This document shows positions 1 through 5,795 of a stretch of 6,382 bases of DNA, one piece after another. Under the pieces are notes generated by a model, which was not told the origin of the DNA, did no database searches, and saw only the letters and a program-made list of their open reading frames with translations. The translations under genes and the position numbers were made by a program. This DNA comes from Opitutales bacterium (GTDB taxonomy: Bacteria; Verrucomicrobiota; Verrucomicrobiia; Opitutales; Intestinicryptomonadaceae). Every line of letters begins with the position of its first letter. Position 1 is the stretch's first letter. The stretch covers positions 1 to 6,382 of the forward strand of contig JAGBOM010000239.1 of assembly GCA_017633865.1 (NCBI GenBank), given 5' to 3'.

Positions 1-3000
1 AGCCCCGAGAGGGAGACGCGGTTCGCCTACGACTCCGATTTCCCGAACTTCCTTGCCGATACGCTCGTGCTAGACGGCGCGGGAGCCGGCAAAAATATGC
101 TTACGCGCAACGTTCCGGACGCAAACGGGCGCGTCGCGCAAACTATAATAGATCCCGACGGCCTTGCGCTGACGGACTCCTTTGAATACAATAAAAACGG
201 CAGAAAGATCCTGCATACCGATCCAAACGGCAACTCCACGGCCTTTGAGTACGACGGATTCAACCGCTTGGTGCGTGTCGTAAACCCGGACGCCACCGAG
301 CGCCTAATCGAATACGACCTCGCCGGGCGCAAGACGAAGACCACAAGCGAAAACGGAGTCGAAACTTTGTACGCATATAACGCAAACGGGCTCCAAACCT
401 CCCGGACAATAAAAATGTCGGCGTCGGGCGCGGACGACATCGCGACGCAAACGTCGTACTCCCCCTGCGGGAAAATACTTTCGACGACAGACCCCAACGG
501 CAACGCGACGGCCTTTGAGTACGACGGCATGGGCAGGCTCATGCAAATGACGAAGTTCGAGGGCGATTCCACATCGCAAACGAGCTATACGACGTCCTAC
601 GCCTACACCGGCAACTGCGGCAGCGGCGTATTCTCGACCGACAACTTCAAGCCGAGCTCCGTAACCGACCCGAGGGGCAACACTTCGACATTCGCCCACG
701 ACGCGCTCTACCGCGAAACTTCGATAACGCTTCCATACTCCAATGCGGGCTCGACAACCCAATATTCATACGACGCGGTTGGGAATAAGATATCCGAAAC
801 CGACGCCTTGAACAATACGACGACATTTGAATACGACGCGCAAAACAACCTCGTAAAGACGACGTTTGCGGATAATTCCGAAAAGAGCGCGACATATTCG
901 GCGGGAGGGCTTTTGCTCTCCGAGACCGACGAAATGGGCAATACTACAACCCACGAGTACGACCCCGCGGGCCGCAAGATAAAAACGACGTTCCCGAGCG
1001 TTTTTGACGGCGCTTCAAATGCGAACAAGAGCCCGACGGAGGAGTATTTTTACGATAAAAACGGCAACCTTACGGGGCGCAAAGACGCCAACGGCAACTT
1101 GTGGAATTTTTCCTACGATAGCCGCAACCGCAAAATTGCGGAAATCGCCCCGGCGCTTCCAAGCGGCAATTCCTATGTCCGCCCCATGAAGTTTACCGCC
1201 TACGACGGCGTCGGCAATCCCGTAAGCCTTACCGACGCAAACGGCAACACTACGCAAAACATATACGACAACGCAAACAGGCTTGTACAAATCACGTTCC
1301 CCGAAGTGCAGGTCGGGCAAAATGCGGGGCTTCAACACCCCGTGGAGACGCGCGGCTACGACAAGAACGGCAATTTAATAGAAGTTGTAAATCCGAGGGG
1401 CATAAAGACGCAAACGGCGTATAACAGCTTCAATAAGCCCACTCAAATAACAAAGAACGCAACGGCGGCCGCAAGCGACCAAATAGTCGAGGCAATGTCC
1501 TACGACGGCAACGGCAACCTCGTTGAAATCACCGACGGCAACGGCAACAAGACCCGCTACGAATACGACGCCATGAACCGCCGCACGTCGGCTGTTTACG
1601 GCTACGGCGGCTCGCTTACCCGAACCGACACTTGGACCTACGACGCCTTGAATATGACAAACCGCAAGGGCGTGCTTCTTACATACGATTCAAGAAACCG
1701 AATCCATACGGAAAACAGCCGCACATACGCCTACGATCTTTGCGGCAGAATATTATCTGTATCCGACAGCGGAAATAGTCTTGCAAATGTAAGCTATACA
1801 TACGACGCGCTAGGCAGAACGGTATCCGAGACAAACGGAGGCAAGACGCATTTTTACAAATATGATCTTGCAAATAACAGAATAAAGTCTAGTTATGGGA
1901 GCATAAATTCGATCTTTGAAAATGCTACATTTACCCATACTCTTTCCTACGCCTACGATAACAATAATCGCCTAATCTCGATAACCGACCAGCAAAACCG
2001 CATAACTACCTACTCATACGACCTAAACGGCAATGTTGTAGGCAAAGCGCACGCCAACGGCTATGAAATCGCCTATACTTACGACGCTCTAAACCGCCTG
2101 AAAAGCCAAAGCGGCACTCTGCTTGACAACCAATACTACTACGATCTCGGCGGGAATGTCGTCTACTTGGTGAACTCGCAAAACAATAGCAGCGCAGTAA
2201 ACCGCTGGGAAGGCACACTAAGCTACGACGCGTTCGACCGCCTTGTAAGCGAAGGCTTCTACGACGGAGAAAGCTTCAAGTATACGACATATACTTACGA
2301 CAAAAACAGCAACCGCACTTCAAGGGTATTGTCATGCACCGGCGGCGGCAATCCAAACTGGTACACGGAAACCATAAATTATACCGTAAATGCCCTAAAC
2401 CAAGTATCGTCTTTGACGAAGACGCGCCAGCCAATGGACATTTACAATACCCCGACAGGAACCCCGACAATTTCGACTTGGGCAATGACCTACAATGCCC
2501 GCGGCAATCTTGCGGGGATTTCCGACGGGGAAAGCATGACGAGCTATGTTTACGATGCGTACGACATGCTGGTTGACGCGTTTAAAGACATCGGCGAAGG
2601 CGCGAACTACGAGCAGGTGCGGACGCAAAGCGTCTACGACTACCGCGGCAGAAGAATCAAGCGCGAAGTGTCAAGCATAGGAGCGACACCGCGGACAAAG
2701 ACCAAGGAGTACAGCTACGCCGACGGAGTAAGCGTTTTGGAGACGGGTTTGACCGGGACAACGCTGACCTATCGCGGAAGCGACCAGGGCGGAGGCGTTG
2801 GCGGCGTGAATTACACGGAATACGCGAACGGGGATGATCTAAACTACAAGATATACAATCTTCGCGGCGACGTGATAAAGACCATTGGGGCGAACCAAGC
2901 GACAAAGTCTTTCAGCCACTACTACGCCTTCGGCAACCACGACGACGTTTACGGCTCAATCCCCAACGACGATTTTAGGGCCAATACCAAAGTCGAAGAC

Positions 3001-3777
3001 GACGACAACCTGCTAAACGAGGGCAAGAGGTTTAGACACATTGAACTAGGCATCTTTCTGACCCCCGATCCGTTGGAGTACGTCGACGGCCCAAACCCCT
3101 ATATCTACTGCAACCAAAACCCCTGGGGAAGATGGGACCCGGAAGGATTGCTAAGTTGGAGAGATACAGGATCATTTGCTATAGATATTCTTCCTTTTGC
3201 AGGTACAGGAAAGGGAGGGTTTGAACTTATAACAGGATACGATTTGGTTACAGGAGAGCCGATTCCGAGATGGGGAAGCGCAATAGGGTTAATCGGAAGT
3301 GTTGTTCCTGGCGGTAAAGCGGTAGTAAAAGGAACATTAAAGGCCGTAGTAAAAAAATCAGCAAAAGAAAGTGCTGAAAAGATAACGAGATCTATGGCAA
3401 AAGAAGGTGGCGAAGCACTAACCAAAGAAGGTGCAAAAGCCGCAAAGGAAACTGCTGAACAAGTTAATGAAATAATTATAAGTAGAAAAAAATCTCCAGA
3501 GGCAGTAAGACATTTAGAAGATACTGATTCTATTGGAAGAGAGTTTACTGTAGATAGGCAAGGAGCCGCCCAAAGGAGGAAACAAAATATTGCGGATAAA
3601 AAGAAGGAACCCAAAAAAGATCGAGATGAAGCTCCTCCTGCAGTTTTTAAAGAAAGTACAAAAGCGAGTGTAAGAAATATTCCTGCTGGCGACAATAGAA
3701 GCGCAGGCGCACAACTCGGCAATCAACTTAGAAAGATTCCAGATGGTGAAAAAGTTAAAATTAAAATAGAAGAATGA
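1..3777 (+). CDS. Rhs/YD-repeat polymorphic toxin with C-terminal NucA/NucB-type DNase domain (5' end outside window)
   Basis: The frame is open from base 1, so the protein starts upstream; the GTG at 67 has no convincing ribosome-binding site and reads straight through YD-repeat sequence, so it is not the start. There are 1258 codons in the window (codon 1 = bases 1-3). Codons 1 to about 1005 hold more than 25 YD repeats of the type xYDxxGR/N, spaced about 20 residues apart, with many DxNGN turns. Codons about 1008-1050 are the conserved Rhs core end (GKRFRHIELGIFLTPDPL, then WDPEGL at 3133-3150). The last 208 residues are the variable toxin part, described separately. Known for the family: the repeats build a beta-cocoon that encloses the toxin, which is cut near the DPxGL motif and delivered to a competitor. 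The delivery route cannot be told because the N-terminus is missing. The stop overlaps the immunity gene start (ATGA). The Rhs identity is certain; the DNase assignment is strong. Confidence 0.96.
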   Translation, partial: SPERETRFAYDSDFPNFLADTLVLDGAGAGKNMLTRNVPDANGRVAQTIIDPDGLALTDSFEYNKNGRKILHTDPNGNSTAFEYDGFNRLVRVVNPDATERLIEYDLAGRKTKTTSENGVETLYAYNANGLQTSRTIKMSASGADDIATQTSYSPCGKILSTTDPNGNATAFEYDGMGRLMQMTKFEGDSTSQTSYTTSYAYTGNCGSGVFSTDNFKPSSVTDPRGNTSTFAHDALYRETSITLPYSNAGSTTQYSYDAVGNKISETDALNNTTTFEYDAQNNLVKTTFADNSEKSATYSAGGLLLSETDEMGNTTTHEYDPAGRKIKTTFPSVFDGASNANKSPTEEYFYDKNGNLTGRKDANGNLWNFSYDSRNRKIAEIAPALPSGNSYVRPMKFTAYDGVGNPVSLTDANGNTTQNIYDNANRLVQITFPEVQVGQNAGLQHPVETRGYDKNGNLIEVVNPRGIKTQTAYNSFNKPTQITKNATAAASDQIVEAMSYDGNGNLVEITDGNGNKTRYEYDAMNRRTSAVYGYGGSLTRTDTWTYDALNMTNRKGVLLTYDSRNRIHTENSRTYAYDLCGRILSVSDSGNSLANVSYTYDALGRTVSETNGGKTHFYKYDLANNRIKSSYGSINSIFENATFTHTLSYAYDNNNRLISITDQQNRITTYSYDLNGNVVGKAHANGYEIAYTYDALNRLKSQSGTLLDNQYYYDLGGNVVYLVNSQNNSSAVNRWEGTLSYDAFDRLVSEGFYDGESFKYTTYTYDKNSNRTSRVLSCTGGGNPNWYTETINYTVNALNQVSSLTKTRQPMDIYNTPTGTPTISTWAMTYNARGNLAGISDGESMTSYVYDAYDMLVDAFKDIGEGANYEQVRTQSVYDYRGRRIKREVSSIGATPRTKTKEYSYADGVSVLETGLTGTTLTYRGSDQGGGVGGVNYTEYANGDDLNYKIYNLRGDVIKTIGANQATKSFSHYYAFGNHDDVYGSIPNDDFRANTKVEDDDNLLNEGKRFRHIELGIFLTPDPLEYVDGPNPYIYCNQNPWGRWDPEGLLSWRDTGSFAIDILPFAGTGKGGFELITGYDLVTGEPIPRWGSAIGLIGSVVPGGKAVVKGTLKAVVKKSAKESAEKITRSMAKEGGEALTKEGAKAAKETAEQVNEIIISRKKSPEAVRHLEDTDSIGREFTVDRQGAAQRRKQNIADKKKEPKKDRDEAPPAVFKESTKASVRNIPAGDNRSAGAQLGNQLRKIPDGEKVKIKIEE
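238..527 (+). repeat. Direct repeat inside the Rhs core (238-257 and 508-527)
   Basis: Twenty bases (acggcctttgagtacgacgg) occur identically at 238-257 and 508-527, 270 bases or 90 codons apart and in the same frame. Diverged copies of the neighbouring DPNGN codons precede both. They encode the same TAFEYDG element of two YD-repeat units and show recent duplication or homogenisation inside the repeat array. Confidence 0.8.
3031..3150 (+). other. Rhs core C-terminal signature and core/toxin junction
   Basis: The segment encodes a variant of the classical Rhs-associated core end (G.RYYDP..GRFLSPDP...G.NLYAYV.NNP...DP.GL). Here it reads GKRFRHIELGIFLTPDPLEY, then VDGPNPYIYCNQNPWG and WDPEGL. 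FRHIE stands in place of the usual YYDPE. In characterised Rhs proteins this block plugs the cocoon and carries the Asp residues for self-cleavage just after DPxGL. The motif ends at 3150, and base composition changes from here on. Confidence 0.9.
3151..3315 (+). other. Pre-toxin TG-like segment of the Rhs C-terminus
   Basis: Immediately after WDPEGL the protein reads FAIDILPFAGTGKGGFELIT, then GYDLVTGEPIPRWGSAIG and VVPGGKAV. This matches the usual pattern of the pre-toxin TG domain: a short hydrophobic stretch with P..G..K...E, a YDxxTGE centre and a closing PGGK. Such segments sit between the delivery part and the toxin in many polymorphic toxins. Their role is unclear, though passage through a membrane or processing has been proposed. 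A Lys/Ala/Glu-rich, probably helical linker of about 60 residues follows (3316-3492). Confidence 0.65.
3493..3774 (+). other. NucA/NucB-type DNase toxin domain (end of the Rhs protein)
   Basis: The last 94 codons carry the pattern of the NucA/NucB deoxyribonuclease family (extracellular DNases of Bacillus, Pfam DNase_NucA_NucB). SPEAVRHLED comes first, followed by a GREFTVDRQGAAQRR stretch. The acidic DRDEAPPAVF motif is at 3619-3648. NRSAGAQLGNQLRKIPDG starts at 3694, and the domain closes with a VKIKI strand. In the family the acidic residues of the DRDE motif and the polar residues of the (E/D)NRSAG motif belong to the active-site region; here the residue before NRSAG is Asp. The key motifs look intact, so the domain is predicted to be an active metal-dependent DNase working on the DNA of target cells. 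This is recognised by eye, without a profile search. Confidence 0.85.
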
Positions 3778-4325
3778 ACAAAAACAATATAATGCTAGTT
3801 TTGAAAAGAATCTTTAATAATAAGAATTCTTTATTTAAAGGAGCTCTTTGTGTTAGAAACAATTTTTCAACTGATATATTTCATTCAATAGATGACTGGA
3901 ATAATCCTAAATTATGGAAAAATAAATTCCCATCAGAGGATATAAAAGATATATATTTTTTTGCGGATAATATATTATCATATCAATATGGAGTGTTGAA
4001 CGAAGATATTGTTATGTTAAATCCCGAAGACTCCTCTATCGAAAAAGTTGCCTCGTCGATAGATGAATGGTTCTCAATTATAACTTCTGATTCTGTAACA
4101 TATTTATATTGCGATATATTGGAGGAATGGGAAAATAAAAATGGAAGAGTCTTATTAGGGGAAAGACTTATTCCTTCTTTACCATTTATACTTGGGGGAG
4201 ATTATAGTTTGGATAACTTTGTAAAATGCACAGAGGTTGAAGCCATGGATTATTATAGCCAATTCGCAAAAAAACTGCATAATCTGCAAGACGGCAGTCG
4301 AGTGAGTTTGAAATTTGAAGAATAA
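3774..4325 (+). CDS. SMI1/KNR4 (SUKH) family immunity protein, presumed antidote to the Rhs DNase
   Basis: This 183-aa protein has no signal peptide and is probably cytoplasmic. Residues about 60-104 (IYFFADNILSYQYGV, then DIVMLNPEDS and SSIDEWFSII) follow the SUKH pattern: a hydrophobic strand with a polar turn, a strand giving a residue-value line, then the S..EW...I helix. Residues 131-148 (RLIPSLPFILGGDY, then DN) and the end (LHNLQDGSRVSLKF) match the second half of the SUKH subgroup that has P.LPF.LGG.Y. SUKH proteins are known as immunity proteins for many nuclease toxins. The ATG at 3774 overlaps the toxin stop in an ATGA arrangement, which implies translational coupling; a purine-rich stretch (agaagaatg) gives only a weak ribosome-binding site. 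A second in-frame ATG at 3792 is possible. GC is very low (10 of 60 bases at 3781-3840), unlike the Rhs core. Confidence 0.88.
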   Translation: MNKNNIMLVLKRIFNNKNSLFKGALCVRNNFSTDIFHSIDDWNNPKLWKNKFPSEDIKDIYFFADNILSYQYGVLNEDIVMLNPEDSSIEKVASSIDEWFSIITSDSVTYLYCDILEEWENKNGRVLLGERLIPSLPFILGGDYSLDNFVKCTEVEAMDYYSQFAKKLHNLQDGSRVSLKFEE

Positions 4326-4332
4326 TACTATT

Positions 4333-4350
4333 AGGAGGGGCTACCTGATG
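4333..4350 (+). promoter_or_regulatory. Orphan strong ribosome-binding site before an 8-codon frame
   Basis: AGGAGG at 4333-4338 lies nine bases before an ATG at 4348. It is the best Shine-Dalgarno match I noticed around any start here, yet the frame it serves reads MQQLFLRI and stops at 4374. This suggests either that a gene start was destroyed by a deletion or that a small leader peptide is translated. A purine-rich coincidence is also possible. Confidence 0.45.
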
Positions 4351-4439
4351 CAACAGTTATTTCTAAGAATATAAGAAAAGATCCATCGCAGGGAAATGAA
4401 AAAAGAAGTAATGTAAATATAACGCATGAAATGAAGTAA
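4335..4439 (+). pseudogene. Start-less 34-codon open tail, possible remnant of an earlier toxin C-terminus
   Basis: After a TAG at 4332 a frame without ATG, GTG or TTG before its penultimate residues runs for 34 codons to a TAA at 4437. It reads like real protein (DATVISKNIRKDPSQG, then NEKRSNVNITHEMK). It ends one base before the ATG at 4441, the tight spacing seen between an Rhs toxin tail and its immunity gene. I do not recognise the family. Inference: it is the 3' stub of a displaced toxin module. Alternatively it could be joined to the ATG at 4348 by a one-base shift (MQQLFLR followed by NIRKDPSQ), giving a peptide of about 30 residues. Confidence 0.35.
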
Positions 4440-4440
4440 T

Positions 4441-4497
4441 ATGAAGATTCTTTTTTTGATAGCTTTAATTTTGAACTTTTCCGCACTGTTTGCGGGG
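4441..4497 (+). other. Signal-peptide coding start, out of frame with the following body
   Basis: ATG at 4441 opens a frame reading MKILFLIALILNFSALFA, a textbook Sec signal peptide: Lys at position 2, a long hydrophobic core and small residues before Gly. The frame then turns into basic, unlikely sequence and stops at a TAG at 4585. The body of the neighbouring protein continues in the frame one base earlier (GEETPFDRLGK from about 4494), so one extra G in the GGGG run at 4494-4497 would fuse the two. Only a weak GAAG-type ribosome-binding site precedes the ATG. Confidence 0.6.
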
Positions 4498-4532
4498 AGG
4501 AGACGCCGTTTGACCGTCTGGGCAAATGCTTA

Positions 4533-5561
4533 TTGGGCTCTTGGGAGGTTAAATCTGAAAAGCATTTCAAAGACGCGATGTACATAGCCAATTTCTATGA
4601 AATTGCCCCCAATGTATTTTTAGAAGAAAACTCTTTTGAGAAAAAAGATAGCGGCTATTTTCAAGTAGGGGGAAGAACATTTTGGGCTTTTGATGTTGAA
4701 GCCAATCTGTTTTATATTCTTAAAGCTATACCATCTGAAAATTTACAGTATATAATGCGTTTTGACGATGAAAACAAAATCTGCCATTTCCTTAAATTCT
4801 CATCACAAAACCTTGAGGATTTGAAAAAAGTGCAAAAAGGGCTTCTCGCCTGGGACGCTATTGCCAGCCGCGCGATTTTGGAGCTGAAATTTGACGGGGA
4901 TAAAGTTATTCCAAAATTTGAAAAATATCCCGGCGAGATGGTGTTTTACCTGAGGTTTCCTGAGAGTAAAATTGTGAGATCCACCGAAAATAAAAGTTTT
5001 TCGCGCGAGAAATTCCCTTATTATTTTAACGAGAATATTTCAGAATTGTTTGAGCATCCCGTTTTGAAAGTCTCTTCTGTAGAGGATTTGTCTGCCTTCA
5101 CGCACGTAAGCGGGAATTTGGCTTTTTTGATTTTTTATAAGGGCATTGACAGTGTGAATTTCCCGAGCGTTGATTTAAAGCCGATTTCGGGCGGCTTTAA
5201 TTTCACGATGAATTCCTTTTATATAGATTTTATAAAATCTGCCGATCCTGTTTTCATAAGGCGAGAAGGCGTTGCCCATAATGAAATAATATCCAAGAAT
5301 GACACGCCCATAATTATTTGGAGAAAGCACAGCTGGAATATAGAAAAATCCATGCTTTCTGAAAATAGATATTTCGCAGGCGTTAAAGAGGGCGGCTATT
5401 GGGTTTTTTATTCGACAAAAGAAGATTGCGGATATTCCGACCGCGGGCTTTTTAATAGAGATGAAGACAATAATATAATACCCTTAAAAGAAGGACTTGT
5501 TCCGTACTTCAAGGCTGATTTCTCAAACAAGAAATTGAATATAATTCCATTAAAGCGATAA
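4533..5561 (+). CDS. Hypothetical protein body, probably a frameshifted secreted protein (true 5' end near 4441)
   Basis: The uninterrupted frame gives 342 aa from a TTG at 4533, but that start has no ribosome-binding site. The same frame is already protein-like upstream to about 4494 (EETPFDRLGKCLLGSWEVKS), so the TTG is probably not real. The protein is rich in aromatic residues and beta-type segments (FQVGGRTFWAFDVEANLFYI, GGYWVFYSTKEDCGYSDRG), has no transmembrane helix and belongs to no family I recognise. The LLGSWEV near the start faintly recalls lipocalin-like first strands; I make no claim from it. With the signal peptide at 4441 restored it would be a periplasmic or secreted protein of about 370 aa, or about 401 aa if the tail up to 5644 also belongs. 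Its position downstream of a toxin-immunity pair suggests an orphan immunity or cargo gene. GC is intermediate between the Rhs core and the SUKH gene. Confidence 0.6.
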   Translation: MGSWEVKSEKHFKDAMYIANFYEIAPNVFLEENSFEKKDSGYFQVGGRTFWAFDVEANLFYILKAIPSENLQYIMRFDDENKICHFLKFSSQNLEDLKKVQKGLLAWDAIASRAILELKFDGDKVIPKFEKYPGEMVFYLRFPESKIVRSTENKSFSREKFPYYFNENISELFEHPVLKVSSVEDLSAFTHVSGNLAFLIFYKGIDSVNFPSVDLKPISGGFNFTMNSFYIDFIKSADPVFIRREGVAHNEIISKNDTPIIIWRKHSWNIEKSMLSENRYFAGVKEGGYWVFYSTKEDCGYSDRGLFNRDEDNNIIPLKEGLVPYFKADFSNKKLNIIPLKR

Positions 5562-5644
5562 GGATAAAAGAATATCGCAAAGACGGCGAAAGCTGGATTT
5601 TGCAGTCGGTAATGAAAAAGGTTGAGGCCGATAATTCAAAATAA
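5519..5644 (+). pseudogene. Out-of-frame C-terminal extension of the preceding hypothetical protein
   Basis: Between a TGA at 5516 and a TAA at 5642 lies a 41-codon frame with no usable start. From 5552 on it reads convincingly as protein (KAIRIKEYRKDGESWILQSV, then MKKVEADNSK). The main frame stops at 5559 right after NIIPLKR. One additional A in the AAA run at 5552-5554 would turn that end into NIIPLKAIRIKEYRKDG and carry on to 5644. The TAA at 5559 may still be the genuine end, in which case this tail is chance or debris. Confidence 0.4.
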
Positions 5645-5670
5645 CGCCGTTATTTGTAGATTTATCGGCG
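5645..5670 (+). terminator. Weak hairpin after the hypothetical gene, possible terminator
   Basis: CGCCG at 5645-5649 pairs with CGGCG at 5666-5670 across a 16-base loop, directly after the TAA at 5642. The stem is only five pairs, and the following GATATTTT is not a clean T tract. It is in the right place for a terminator but is a poor match. Confidence 0.25.
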
Positions 5671-5715
5671 GATATTTTGGGCTTTAATAAAAATGCGGAT
5701 AAAAGAATTTATTTC

Positions 5716-5745
5716 TTGAGTTTTAGACTTTTGTTTTATTATATT
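5716..5745 (+). promoter_or_regulatory. Candidate sigma-70-type promoter for the ThuA-like gene
   Basis: TTGAGT at 5716-5721 and TATATT at 5740-5745 are separated by 18 bases in a very AT-rich stretch, which would place a transcript start near 5752, about 45 bases before the ATG at 5796. AT-rich sequence produces such matches easily, so this is only a candidate. Confidence 0.4.
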
Positions 5746-5775
5746 ACGCATATAAATTATTTTTATATGTAATAT
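5741..5775. promoter_or_regulatory. AT-rich dyad overlapping the candidate -10 and transcript start
   Basis: ATATTAC at 5741-5747 pairs with GTAATAT at 5769-5775, and ATATAAA at 5750-5756 with TTTATAT at 5762-5768. A two-base GC insertion (5748-5749) lies in the left arm and there is a five-base loop (ttatt). Fourteen perfect pairs in two halves are more than expected even in AT-rich DNA. Since it covers the -10 box and predicted start, it could be a repressor operator. As RNA it could also form an AT-rich hairpin ending upstream transcripts. Confidence 0.45.
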
Positions 5776-5795
5776 TAAAAGTTTGGAATCCCGAA

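Noticed and set aside
67..69. GTG at 67 as the start of the Rhs gene
   Set aside because: The frame is open and protein-like from base 1 (RFAYDSDFPNF), there is no ribosome-binding site, and Rhs proteins have long N-terminal parts before this point.
27..572. 181-codon minus-strand frame at the window start
   Set aside because: Its repetitive SYSKAV/LPFGSV pattern is the antisense reading of the YD repeats, not an independent gene.
1500..1550. Short tandem GACGGCAACGGCAAC units as a possible CRISPR or microsatellite
   Set aside because: They are codon-level repeats for the DGNGN turns of YD units, in frame and without spacers.
3105..3722. 205-codon open frame on the minus strand over the toxin tip
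   Set aside because: It lies opposite a clearly coding region with recognised domains, has biased Ser/Ala/Leu composition typical of an antisense shadow, and shows no family motif.
4490..4500. Programmed -1 ribosomal frameshift site at the GGGG run
   Set aside because: The direction is right, but the sequence is not a canonical X XXY YYZ slippery heptamer and I see no obvious stimulatory structure; decay or undercall is simpler.
4533..4535. TTG at 4533 as the genuine start of the hypothetical protein
   Set aside because: No ribosome-binding site precedes it and the same frame reads convincingly upstream to about 4494, next to a signal peptide in the adjacent frame.
4331..4591. 86-codon minus-strand frame with a hydrophobic stretch
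   Set aside because: The hydrophobic stretch is the complement of AT-rich DNA, there is no ribosome-binding site, and it opposes better-supported plus-strand coding remnants.
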